From Sporosarcina luteola (GTDB taxonomy: Bacteria; Bacillota; Bacilli; Bacillales_A; Planococcaceae), in the NCBI RefSeq assembly GCF_023715585.1, contig NZ_JAMBOK010000001.1:1798001-1862000 (forward strand): 64,000 nucleotides of DNA, in the 5' to 3' direction. How positions within the stretch are numbered: position 1 is the first letter of the stretch; each line of letters begins with the position of its first letter. Of the stretch, positions 16,672 to 24,819 are shown in pieces. A program made the translations under genes and the position numbers. The notes below the pieces were generated by a model, which was not told the DNA's origin, did not search any database, and worked only from the letters and a program-made list of their open reading frames with translations.

Positions 16672-17919
16672 TCATTCTTGTTCAGTTTCTTGATCATACC
16701 GTTTTGTGATCTTCATCTTGACGATTCGGCTGCGATCCATTTCCTCAATTTCGAAGTACAGGTTTTCGTATGTAAAACGTTCCCCTTCTTCAGGTACATG
16801 GCCGAGCTCTTGCATGACGAATCCACCGATTGTTTCGTGGTCGGTCGGCAATTCAACGTCGAGCAAGTCGATGGCGTCGACAATTTCAAGGCGCCCATGA
16901 CAGATGAGCAGGTCCTCGTTCTTTTCATAGACGAGCACTTCTTCATCAAAGTCGGTTTCATCCTCGATATCCTGCCCGATCATCTCTTCGATAATATCCT
17001 CTTGTGTAACGATGCCAAGCGTTCCGCCGTATTCATCAAGCACGATGGCCATATGTTTTTTCCTTGCAAGCATGAGTTTGAACACTTTTTCGACGCTTGC
17101 TGTCTGGACTACGAATAAAGGCTCTTCATCCATCAAATCGGCAAGCTTCTTGTCCGGATGCATCGACCATTCGATCAATGTCTTCGAATAGAAAATCCCA
17201 ACGACCTTGTCGATGCTTTCCTCATAAATCGGATAACGTGTATAGAAGTATTCAAGTATCGTATCTCGCACTTCTTCATACGTGGATTCGATCGGCAGCC
17301 CGATAACATCGGTACGGTGTGTTTCCAGAACATCAGAGACGTCTTTTTCGGGAAAATCGAGGACGCCTTTCAACCGGAGCGATTCCTCCTGTTCGAATGT
17401 CCCTTCCGTCGAGGCGATGTCAACCATGGAACGGAGCTCTTCCTTCGTCAGCGTCGCTTCCGTTACGGCACCTTTCGAAATGATGCGGATGAAGATGTTT
17501 GTAAATAAAGAGAGGAGAACCGTCAATGGCGTCAACAGGACGACGAATATCGAAATCGTCGGCGCTACGACATAGGCAATCCGATCGGCAAACGTCGCTG
17601 CAATTGTCTTCGGCAGCACTTCCCCGAATACGATGAGCACGATCGTTAAAATTCCTGTCATAAGTCCGACTTTCAATCCTCTATCAATCGCAATCATCGT
17701 GACGATTGTCGGCATCATAATATTTGCTACGTTGTTTCCAATGAGGATGGCCGTGATCATCCGGTCCGGCTTTGAAATCAAGTTTCGCAGCTTAATGGAT
17801 TTCGGATCGCCTTGCTCGGCGCGAAGCTGGACTTTCATGCGGTTGACCGCAGTAAGGGCCGTCTCACTCCCTGAAAGGAAGAACGACATTAGTAAAAAGA
17901 ACCCTAGTGCTATAAACAA
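16672..17919 (-). CDS. Hemolysin C/CorC-type CNNM membrane protein with CBS pair
   Basis: A 415-residue protein. Residues 1-180 form the CNNM (DUF21) membrane domain with about four helices (FFLSGSETALTAVNR, ILIVLIVFGEVLPKTIAATF). Two CBS domains occupy about 200-320 (LIEWSMHPDKKLADLMDEEP; MAIVLDEYGGTLGIVTQEDI), and a CorC/HlyC C-terminal domain follows (about 340-410). Such proteins are linked to divalent cation, especially Mg2+, efflux. The name hemolysin is historical. The start is TTG 17919, with GGGAGGAA upstream at good spacing. It is monocistronic. Confidence 0.85.
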   Translation of the reverse strand: MFIALGFFLLMSFFLSGSETALTAVNRMKVQLRAEQGDPKSIKLRNLISKPDRMITAILIGNNVANIMMPTIVTMIAIDRGLKVGLMTGILTIVLIVFGEVLPKTIAATFADRIAYVVAPTISIFVVLLTPLTVLLSLFTNIFIRIISKGAVTEATLTKEELRSMVDIASTEGTFEQEESLRLKGVLDFPEKDVSDVLETHRTDVIGLPIESTYEEVRDTILEYFYTRYPIYEESIDKVVGIFYSKTLIEWSMHPDKKLADLMDEEPLFVVQTASVEKVFKLMLARKKHMAIVLDEYGGTLGIVTQEDIIEEMIGQDIEDETDFDEEVLVYEKNEDLLICHGRLEIVDAIDLLDVELPTDHETIGGFVMQELGHVPEEGERFTYENLYFEIEEMDRSRIVKMKITKRYDQETEQE

Positions 17920-18015
17920 AAGTGATTCCTCCCGGAGTTTCTGTACTTCAACAGTTCGTTCACTTAGTAACTTTTACATATCATAACATACTCATAGCAA
18001 ATACGTCCTTTTGAA

Positions 18016-18044
18016 TAACTTGAATCCTACCAACATGATATAAT
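18016..18044 (+). promoter_or_regulatory. Sigma-A type promoter of the dipeptidase gene
   Basis: A perfect TATAAT at 18039-18044 has an extended TGn upstream (TGATATAAT); the -35 region near 18016-18021 (TAACTT) is weak. It lies 41 bp before the start codon. Confidence 0.5.
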
Positions 18045-18084
18045 ACTTTCATTCACGAAATAATTTTGAAATGAGGGGTTCATT

Positions 18085-19482
18085 TTGAGTCAGCTGGAAA
18101 AAATCGACACGTACTTCACATCCAAACGCGAAGAGCATTTGGAGCAATTGAAAGATTTCCTCCGTATACCGAGCATCAGCGCGTTGTCCGAGCACAAGTC
18201 TGATATGCAGAAAGCGGCTGAATGGCTGGAGGATTCATTCCAAAAAGCAGGCTTGGAAAATATTTCGATCGACCCGACGGAAGGCCATCCTGTCGTCTAC
18301 GGGGACTGGCTTCATGCAGAAGGAAAACCGACAATCCTGTTTTACGGGCACTACGACGTCCAGCCTGTCGACCCGTTGAATCTTTGGGAAAGCGGCCCGT
18401 TTGACCCTGAAGTACGCGACAATAAATTGTATGCACGCGGGGCAAGTGATGACAAAGGCCAAGTGTTCATGCATATTAAAGCCGTTGAGGCGCTTATGAA
18501 TGAAAACGGAAGTTTGCCGGTGAACATCAAGTTCATCATTGAAGGTGAAGAAGAAATCGGCAGTCCGAACCTCGAGAAATACATCGAGGAGAATAAAGAG
18601 AAATTGGCCGCCGATATTATCGTCATTTCCGACACGGGCATGTACGGGCCCGGAAAGCCGGCGATCTGTTATGGACTGCGTGGGCTTGCGGGCGTCCAGA
18701 TCGATGTCAAAGGCGCGAAAGGCGATTTGCATTCAGGCATCTACGGAGGCGGTGTGCAAAATCCGATTCACGCGATTTCGGAAATCCTGGCGTCATTCCA
18801 TGATAAGGAAGGGACAATCGCTATCGACGGATTTTACGAAGATGTGCGTCCGTTAGCGGATGAAGAGCGCGCTGCTTATGAAGCGCTCAACTTCGACGAG
18901 GATGCATTGAAGCAGGAAATCGGCGTCGGCGAGCTGTTCGGCGAAAAAGGCTATTCGTATTTGGAACGGACGTGGACACGTCCTACTTTGGAAGTGAACG
19001 GCGTCTTCGGCGGTTTCTCGGGAGAAGGCATCAAAACGGTATTGCCTTCGGAGGCAGGCGCAAAAATCTCATGCCGTCTCGTTCCGGATCAAGATCCGGA
19101 GGACATCGTGAAGAAACTGAGGGCTCATATCGAAAAGCATAAACCCGCCGGCGTAACAGTGACGGTGAGCGAGTTCGATAAAGGAAAGCCTTTCATCACG
19201 CCTTTCGATCATCCAGCCATCCAAGCTGCAGGTAAATCATATGAAAAAGTATATGAAGTACCGACCGCTTTTACGCGTATGGGAGGATCGATTCCGATCG
19301 TGGCGGCGTTCGATGAAATTTTGAATTTGCCAGTTGTCCTTATGGGCTTCGGTCTGTCTAGCGAGAATTTCCATGCCCCTAACGAGCATTTCCACTTGGA
19401 GAACTTCGATAAAGGCTTGCGCGTCATCGGGGATTATTATTATGAGCTAGCACGGTTTTCGAAGGAAGAGCTGAAGAAGTGA
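18085..19482 (+). CDS. M20 family dipeptidase
   Basis: A 465-residue zinc metallopeptidase of the M20/CNDP-like family. Metal and catalytic motifs are in order: FYGHYDVQP (His/Asp, near 90), ARGASDDKGQ (bridging Asp, near 120) and IEGEEEIGSPN (catalytic Glu-Glu, near 153). An ISDTGMYGPGKPAI segment and the C-terminal SENFHAPNEHFHL histidine region (near 440) follow. It probably cleaves dipeptides in the cytoplasm. The start is TTG 18085, following GAGGGG. The 21-bp array B begins 18 bp after its stop. Confidence 0.9.
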   Translation: MSQLEKIDTYFTSKREEHLEQLKDFLRIPSISALSEHKSDMQKAAEWLEDSFQKAGLENISIDPTEGHPVVYGDWLHAEGKPTILFYGHYDVQPVDPLNLWESGPFDPEVRDNKLYARGASDDKGQVFMHIKAVEALMNENGSLPVNIKFIIEGEEEIGSPNLEKYIEENKEKLAADIIVISDTGMYGPGKPAICYGLRGLAGVQIDVKGAKGDLHSGIYGGGVQNPIHAISEILASFHDKEGTIAIDGFYEDVRPLADEERAAYEALNFDEDALKQEIGVGELFGEKGYSYLERTWTRPTLEVNGVFGGFSGEGIKTVLPSEAGAKISCRLVPDQDPEDIVKKLRAHIEKHKPAGVTVTVSEFDKGKPFITPFDHPAIQAAGKSYEKVYEVPTAFTRMGGSIPIVAAFDEILNLPVVLMGFGLSSENFHAPNEHFHLENFDKGLRVIGDYYYELARFSKEELKK

Positions 19483-19500
19483 GTTGACGGAGCGGCTTGC

Positions 19501-19893
19501 TTTGGGCGCGAAAGCGGCTACTTTGGGCGCAGGGCAGCTTGCTTTGGGCGTGGAAGCGGCTACTTTGGGCGCGGGGCGGCTTGCTTTGGGCGCGGATGCG
19601 GCTACTTTGGGCGCGGGGCAGCTTGCTTTGGGCGCAGAAGCGGCTACTTTGGGCGCGGGGCGGCTTACTTTGGGCGCGAAAGCGGCGACTTTGAGCGCGG
19701 GGCGGCTTACTTTGGGCGTGGAAGCGGCGACTTTGAGCGCGGGGCGGCTTGCTTTGGGCGCGGAAGCGGAATCTTGAGCGCGGAGCGGCTTGTCTTGAGC
19801 GAGAAAGCCAATACTTGAGCGCGGAGCGGCTTGTATTGAGCGCTAAAGCAGAATTTTGAGCGCAAAGCGGCTTGCCTTGAGCGCGATTGAGCG
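19501..19893. repeat. Tandem array B: about 19 units of 21 bp
   Basis: Thirteen units of exactly 21 bp run from 19501 to 19773, each starting TTTGGGCGCG or TTTGAGCGCG. Two alternating tails are seen, AAAGCGGCTAC-like and GGGCGGCTTGC-like, so the array is again a 42-bp dimer repeat. About six more degenerate units (TTGAGCGCGGAGCGGC) follow toward 19893. A partial unit (AGCGGCTTGC) already lies 8 bp after the dipeptidase stop. The right end is 19 bp from the shared terminator of the convergent nitroreductase gene. Confidence 0.9.
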
Positions 19894-19911
19894 TTGCACT
19901 CCTTTATTACA

Positions 19912-19956
19912 AAAAAACGAGCTGTCTCAGAAAGTCATTGGTCGACTTTCTGGACA
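19912..19956. terminator. Strong bidirectional terminator between array B and nitroreductase
   Basis: GAGCTGTC plus CAGAAAGT pair with ACTTTCTG plus GACAGCTC in a long stem, with A7 on one side and TTTTCTT on the other. It serves the convergent nitroreductase gene and possibly read-through from the left. Confidence 0.8.
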
Positions 19957-19965
19957 GCTCTTTTC

Positions 19966-20559
19966 TTATTCCTCTACCTGTTCGTCTTCCTTGCCATAAA
20001 ACGTAACGATGTCTTCAAGCGGCGTACGTACGCGGTTTTTTGGAATATCGTCGTAATAACCGAATTGCAGCATGCTGATAATTCGCTCGCCCGGCTTCAC
20101 GCCTAGCTCTTCGCGGAATTTCGGATTGTCGATGAAAGGCGGTGTTTTCCAGCATGTCCCGATTCCCTGATCCCACGCTAGAAGCATTGCATTCTGAATT
20201 AATGCGCTGGCCGCTGCAAAATCTTCCATCCGCTCCTTCTGACGTACATCCTCTTTCACGACGACGAAAACGACAGCGCCGGGAGCACGGAATTTCTTCA
20301 TTTGCTTCTCCAAGTCCTCTTCAGACAACTCTTTCCACTTAGGAACGCCATATTCCTTTAGGACATCCTGGAACTTTACGTATTCCTGGTTGGCCGCAAC
20401 GATGAAGCGCCATGGATTGCGTAGCCCATGGTTAGGTGCCCATCTAGCATCTTCCAAGACGGACATTATATTTTCAAGATCGACCGGCTGCCCATTAAAG
20501 TTTTTAACCGAGCGCCGGTTAATGATTGCTTCTCTTACCGAAAGTGCCTGTTCATTCAT
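19966..20559 (-). CDS. Nitroreductase family protein
   Basis: A 197-residue flavin enzyme. FMN-binding arginines lie in INRRSVKNF (about 13-21), the LEDARWAPNHGLRNPWRFIV motif is near 35-54, and IGTCWKTPPF is near 135. It is close to the YdjA/YfhC-type nitroreductases, which reduce nitro compounds or quinones with NAD(P)H. ATG 20559 follows a GGGGAG site. It is a single gene with its own terminator. Confidence 0.85.
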   Translation of the reverse strand: MNEQALSVREAIINRRSVKNFNGQPVDLENIMSVLEDARWAPNHGLRNPWRFIVAANQEYVKFQDVLKEYGVPKWKELSEEDLEKQMKKFRAPGAVVFVVVKEDVRQKERMEDFAAASALIQNAMLLAWDQGIGTCWKTPPFIDNPKFREELGVKPGERIISMLQFGYYDDIPKNRVRTPLEDIVTFYGKEDEQVEE

Positions 20560-20741
20560 AACTATGAACTCCCCTTTGTATCATACTGACGACCATTATA
20601 CACGATAAGCAAGCGATTAGGGAAATCCTCCTCAGTTTCAGCGATCTTCAAATTTATTCTACTCAAATTTTCATTCCGTAGAATTGCTTTCTGTAGTATA
20701 GTAATTAAAGAAGCGAATTTTTAGAAAAGGATGACTGCCAA

Positions 20742-21587
20742 ATGACGAAAAAGCCGATAGCATGGATAACAGACAGCACTGCCTATATTACGGATGAACT
20801 GAAAAATCACCCTGATTTCTATTCGATTCCGTTAAATATACATTTTGGGGAAAAGCAATATGTAGATGGTGTTGATCTGACGCCAGCGCAATTATACGAA
20901 AATATTAAAAACGCGACAGAGTTCCCAAAAACATCCCAACCGTCAGCCGGTGAATTTGCCGAGCAGTTCAAAAAAATCGCGGAAAACTACGAGCAAGCAA
21001 TCGCCATCCATGTGTCCGCCAAGTTGAGCGGCACTCTCTCCTCTTCCATGGCCGGAGCTGATATCGCGGGCTTTCCTATCACCTTCATCGATTCCCTCTC
21101 TTTGTCATACGGGATCACCGGGTTGATTGAGAAAGGGATGGAATTGCAAAATGAAGGAGCATCCGTAACGGAGATAAAAGAACAGCTCGAAAAAATGACG
21201 TCGACATTGAAGAATTTCATTTACATCGGTCAATTGGAACAGTTGTACAAAGGCGGCCGAATGAGCGGCGTCCAATTCTTCCTCGGCAGCTTGTTGAAAG
21301 TGAAGCCGATTATCCAAATTACGTCTGATGGAAGATTGGAAGCGATCGATAAAGTCCGTTCCGAAAAAAAAGCGCTGCAGTACTTAGTCGATAAAGTTGC
21401 GGAAGGCCATCCGAAAGGCACTGGAAAAGTCTATTTGATGCAAGGCAATGTACCGGAACAGGCCGAGCAATTAAAAGCGATGATGCTCAGCCAAGTGCCG
21501 GGTCTCAGCGTGGAAATCGGCGATATCAGCTCCACACTTGCCGTGCACGCTGGCGAAGGTACACTTGCTGTATTATGGTATGAATGA
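20742..21587 (+). CDS. DegV family fatty-acid-binding protein
   Basis: A 281-residue DegV domain protein. It has the N-terminal ITDSTAYITDEL motif, the lipid-contact loop TSQPSAGEF (about 67-75) and the SAKLSGTLSSS motif near 93. C-terminal LAVHAGEGTLAVLWYE is typical. Such proteins bind fatty acids; FakB members hand them to the kinase FakA for phosphorylation. Several paralogues usually exist per genome, so the specific lipid is unknown. It is flanked by a terminator shared with the convergent oxidoreductase gene. Confidence 0.9.
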   Translation: MTKKPIAWITDSTAYITDELKNHPDFYSIPLNIHFGEKQYVDGVDLTPAQLYENIKNATEFPKTSQPSAGEFAEQFKKIAENYEQAIAIHVSAKLSGTLSSSMAGADIAGFPITFIDSLSLSYGITGLIEKGMELQNEGASVTEIKEQLEKMTSTLKNFIYIGQLEQLYKGGRMSGVQFFLGSLLKVKPIIQITSDGRLEAIDKVRSEKKALQYLVDKVAEGHPKGTGKVYLMQGNVPEQAEQLKAMMLSQVPGLSVEIGDISSTLAVHAGEGTLAVLWYE

Positions 21588-21593
21588 ATTTGC

Positions 21594-21630
21594 AAAAGCT
21601 TGAGATACCTTTCTATCTCAAGCTTTTTTT
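21594..21630. terminator. Bidirectional intrinsic terminator
   Basis: AAGCTTGAGATA and TATCTCAAGCTT form a perfect 12-bp stem, with A4 before and T7 after, between two convergent genes. Confidence 0.85.
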
Positions 21631-21646
21631 ATATAAGAGTAAAACG

Positions 21647-22615
21647 TTATACAGTAATTACCACTTTACCTTGAGCGTGACCTTCCTGAAAATAGTTGAA
21701 AGCGTCGATTATTTCACTAATTTTATACCTTTTATCAATTATTGGTTTCACTTGGCCAGTTTCAAGTAGCTCTTTTACATAATTTAAATCTTCTTGGTTT
21801 GCTCTCTGTAATAGGCTGCTTATTTTCTTGTGTCCAGTCATCGAAATGAAAGGTCCAAGAAATAGAGTTTGATATAGTTGGGCCTCTGAACCTCCTACGT
21901 GAACAAAAATCCCATTTGGTTTTAGCAGCCGTTTAAAAGCTGAAATCGAATTAGACCCGTTCACACCAAGAATCAAATCGTAACAATCCTCAACTTGGGT
22001 GAAATCCTCTTTTGAATAATCAATGATATGATCGGCACCTATTGAACGCAAGATTTCTACATTTCTTGTACTACATACCCCTGTCACTTCAGCCCCTAAT
22101 GATTTGGCAATTTGCACCGCGAAAGTGCCGATGCCACCGGATGCCCCATAAATTAATACTTTATCTCCCGACTTGATCTTACCTTTATTACGCAATCCCT
22201 GTAAGGCAGTTACCCCTGCCATCGGAGTCGCAGCAGCTTCCTCGAAGGAGATATTTGTTGGCTTTATGGCTAAAGCACTTTCGGGGACAGTTACATATTC
22301 AGCAAAACCGCCCCATCCACAACGAGAGAGGTCGCCGAATACTTCATCACCAATATGAAATTGCTTAACATCTTTACCTACAGCTTCAATTGTCCCAGCT
22401 ATGTCGCCTCCTGGAATAGAATATTTTGGTTTCGTTAGTCCGAAGGCGAAACGGGCTAAGAGTGGTTTTCCTTTCAAAAGAACCAAGTTGCCAAAATTCA
22501 AGGAAGCTGCATGAACCTTAACCAACACTTGATTTTCTGTTGGTAAAGGCTTTTTTATCTCTTGTAATTCAAGTACATCGGGTGAACCATATTTGTCACA
22601 AACTACTGCTTTTAT
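21647..22615 (-). CDS. Zinc-independent quinone oxidoreductase/alcohol dehydrogenase-like (MDR), apparent ATA start
   Basis: About 323 residues of the quinone oxidoreductase branch of the MDR family. It has a GroES-like N-terminal domain, GGDIAGTIEAVG and the nucleotide-binding YGASGGIGTFAVQIAKSLGA; no structural zinc cysteines are seen. The best N-terminus is KAVVCDKYGSPDVLELQEIK, which matches the family and is in frame. However, the codon in the initiator position is ATA (22613-22615), seven bases after AAAGGAGG. No ATG, GTG or TTG exists between that site and 22530. Starting at GTG 22528 would remove 29 conserved residues. The gene either uses ATA or has recently lost its ATG. The gene is somewhat more AT-rich than its neighbours. 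Confidence 0.75.
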   Translation of the reverse strand: MKAVVCDKYGSPDVLELQEIKKPLPTENQVLVKVHAASLNFGNLVLLKGKPLLARFAFGLTKPKYSIPGGDIAGTIEAVGKDVKQFHIGDEVFGDLSRCGWGGFAEYVTVPESALAIKPTNISFEEAAATPMAGVTALQGLRNKGKIKSGDKVLIYGASGGIGTFAVQIAKSLGAEVTGVCSTRNVEILRSIGADHIIDYSKEDFTQVEDCYDLILGVNGSNSISAFKRLLKPNGIFVHVGGSEAQLYQTLFLGPFISMTGHKKISSLLQRANQEDLNYVKELLETGQVKPIIDKRYKISEIIDAFNYFQEGHAQGKVVITV

Positions 22616-22648
22616 AAAAACGCCTCCTTTAAGATAAAATTACAATTG

Positions 22649-22708
22649 AAAAAGCACCCGAAATCGCAATAGGACAATAGCTATTGCCATGATGTTGTTT
22701 CGGGTGCT
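22649..22708 (-). terminator. Intrinsic terminator of the amidase-domain gene
   Basis: AGCACCCGAAA and TTTCGGGTGCT form a perfect 11-bp stem with a long, partly self-paired loop (CAATAGCTATTG inside). On the minus strand T5 follows. Confidence 0.75.
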
Positions 22709-22728
22709 AGTTTTGGTATATTTTCTGT

Positions 22729-23214
22729 TCAGGAAAAATTATCATTGACCTTAAAAAATACATACTTAGCATTTTCCCGCCATGCATAAGAGTCTTTATA
22801 ATCCCACGTCCGATGATATGCATCATACGTATGGGCATTGACAAGAGGCATGTTACCGTCCTTCGCCGTGACGATCGTCGTATGATCGAATCGCCCGTCC
22901 CCTTGGAAGTCATAGCAAATGAGATCGCCTAGATCGAGCTCTTCAGGCGAAGAAACTTGTCGCGCAGTCAATCCCTTCTTGGAGCCTGCCAAATACCATC
23001 GCATCGAATGCGCAACCGACCAACTGAAGCTCCACGTGCCCCCTTGCATCCACCAGCCCCGTGCACGGTTCGGATAACCGTACATCGGTGCACCGCCCGC
23101 GCGCAAACATTGCGAAATGAAACTCGTACAGTCGACATCAAATGAAGGATATGCAGGATTCCTTTTATCCCACCATTCATCCGCGTACCGGACCGCCGCC
23201 TCCCGGTTATACAT
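22729..23214 (-). CDS. Putative amidase domain protein (Amidase_6)
   Basis: A 161-residue stand-alone domain starting YNREAAVRYADEWWDKRNP. It has the cysteine motif DCTSFISQCLRAGG (Cys at about 29), the tryptophan-rich RGWWMQGGTWSFSW and a histidine in FDHTTIV near 110. This matches the putative amidase domain found at the C-terminus of many Bacillales surface proteins, with a papain-like Cys/His arrangement. It lacks a signal peptide, so its location is uncertain. A GGGGGTG ribosome site lies within the edge of an inverted repeat (23229-23255). Confidence 0.75.
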   Translation of the reverse strand: MYNREAAVRYADEWWDKRNPAYPSFDVDCTSFISQCLRAGGAPMYGYPNRARGWWMQGGTWSFSWSVAHSMRWYLAGSKKGLTARQVSSPEELDLGDLICYDFQGDGRFDHTTIVTAKDGNMPLVNAHTYDAYHRTWDYKDSYAWRENAKYVFFKVNDNFS

Positions 23215-23228
23215 TTTTCATGAACACC

Positions 23229-23255
23229 CCCGTATTCTCATCGTATGAATACGGG
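23229..23255. promoter_or_regulatory. Inverted repeat at the ribosome site of the amidase-domain gene
   Basis: CCCGTATTC (23229-23237) and GAATACGGG (23247-23255) are perfect 9-bp arms around a nine-base spacer. One arm abuts the GGGGGTG ribosome site of the minus-strand gene starting at 23214. It could be an operator or an RNA hairpin that limits translation. Confidence 0.4.
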
Positions 23256-23505
23256 TAAGGTGCCATTCCGAACGAGCAAGATTTCTTCGATAAATCTATG
23301 CTTCGAAGGATTTCTATCTGTTAATGTATTTCCGTGTAAGTTTTGATGTACTTTTTTATAGATTTATCGTGAATTTTCCCCCTATAACTACCGAACTAAT
23401 GAGTTGTTCAATTTTTCTTTCTATTATTGGTAGGTATTTTGAAACCATTGTCGAATATAGGCTTTATAAGGAGTCAACACTTATCAAATCCAGAGGGGGA
23501 TTTCA

Positions 23506-24570
23506 TTGGAGAAATTTGTCGAACAATTAAGATCCTTGGCAAAGAGGGTCGAAACATTAAAAGCGTCTATTGAAACGGAGGAAGCTACAAAAACAGCTAT
23601 CGTAATGCCATTTTTTCAAATCTTGGGTTATGACATATTTAACCCGCTAGAATTCACACCTGAATTTACGGCGGATGTCGGTATTAAAAAAGGTGAAAAA
23701 GTTGATTACGCTATACTTCACGAAGGATACCCTGTTATTTTAATTGAATGTAAAAGCATAAACCAACATCTAACAAAACACGACTCGCAATTATTTCGAT
23801 ATTTTGGTACAACCACAGCAAAGTTCAGTATTTTAACAAATGGGATTGAGTATAAATTCTTTACTGATTTAGAGGAACCAAACAAAATGGATAGTTCACC
23901 ATTCTTTTCATTCAAAATCAACGAACTAAGAGATGTGCACATTGCTGAAATTTCCAAATTCAGAAAAGAAGCATTCGATGTAGACAAAATCACTAGCAAT
24001 GCTTCTGAATTAAAATATCTTAATGCATTAAAAAGCTATCTGGTGGAACAATTCGAAAATCCTTCCGAAGATTTCGTAAGATACTTGGTCGGAGAAATAT
24101 ATGAAGGTGTCAAAACAAAGGCGGCAATCGAAAAATTCACGCCTATTGTTAAACGCGGGATAAAGCAAATAGTAAATGAGCAGGTTAACGACAAATTGAA
24201 TGCAGCTTTAAAATCGACTAGCGATAATAAGGTAACCATTGAGGAGCCGATTGAAGAGGTCTTTGAGAACGATGGAATTATTACTACCAATGAAGAATTA
24301 GAATGCTATGCAATTGTTAAGGTGGCACTTAAAGATTCCATTGAACTTGAGAGGGTTTTTTATAGGGATAACAGAAGTTACTTCAATATCTTAATTGATA
24401 ATAATATTCGCAAATGGGTTATGAGGGTATTTTTTGATAGGAATAGAAACTATATTATCCTTAACGATGCCCCGAATGATAAAGAAAGAACTTTGATAGA
24501 ATTTAGCCAACCTATAGACCTGTTAATGTATCAAGATAAAATTATTACTACTGCTAGCTTGTTTAAATAG
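23506..24570 (+). CDS. Orphan HsdR N-terminal-domain nuclease-like protein
   Basis: A 354-residue protein whose first 150 residues match the type I restriction endonuclease R-subunit N-terminal domain. EEATKTAIVMPFFQILGYD is followed by the PD-(D/E)xK core: the aspartate in KVDYAILHEGYPV and ECK in LIECKSINQ. QLFRYFGTTTAKFSILTNG follows, as in these nucleases. There is no helicase domain and no HsdM or HsdS gene nearby. The C-terminal 120 residues form a separate domain of unknown role. The start is TTG 23506, behind AGAGGGGG. Base composition is clearly AT-rich compared with the neighbours, suggesting transfer. It could be a solitary defence nuclease or remnant. Confidence 0.75.
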   Translation: MEKFVEQLRSLAKRVETLKASIETEEATKTAIVMPFFQILGYDIFNPLEFTPEFTADVGIKKGEKVDYAILHEGYPVILIECKSINQHLTKHDSQLFRYFGTTTAKFSILTNGIEYKFFTDLEEPNKMDSSPFFSFKINELRDVHIAEISKFRKEAFDVDKITSNASELKYLNALKSYLVEQFENPSEDFVRYLVGEIYEGVKTKAAIEKFTPIVKRGIKQIVNEQVNDKLNAALKSTSDNKVTIEEPIEEVFENDGIITTNEELECYAIVKVALKDSIELERVFYRDNRSYFNILIDNNIRKWVMRVFFDRNRNYIILNDAPNDKERTLIEFSQPIDLLMYQDKIITTASLFK

Positions 24571-24608
24571 CAGTACTAAATCTAAATTGTACTAGAATTA
24601 CATGATTA

Positions 24609-24630
24609 CGCCCTTGATGGGCTTTTTTTC
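24609..24630 (+). terminator. Intrinsic terminator
   Basis: A short GCCC/GGGC stem with a five-base loop is followed by seven T, 40 bp after the nuclease-like gene. Confidence 0.6.
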
Positions 24631-24819
24631 GTTGTATATACGAACGTACAATTCTGGCGCGACGTAAGTCTGAGTAGAAATTGGCTGTATTCATCGAGTA
24701 TCGTTATCTAGTCAACAATAGTTGTTATGACAGTTAGTGTTTTCACTCGCCCTTCACCCGTTTATGAAAATATTCACAGGGTAGTAGAGTAATACAGTTA
24801 GAGAAAGAGAGGGAGGCAA

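Noticed and set aside
19501..19893. CRISPR array
   Set aside because: Units are contiguous 21-bp repeats without unique spacers of 26-40 bp, and no cas gene is present.
23215..23505. A gene between the amidase-domain and nuclease-like genes
   Set aside because: A 68-codon frame at 23324-23530 overlaps the nuclease start, lacks a ribosome site and has no recognisable features.
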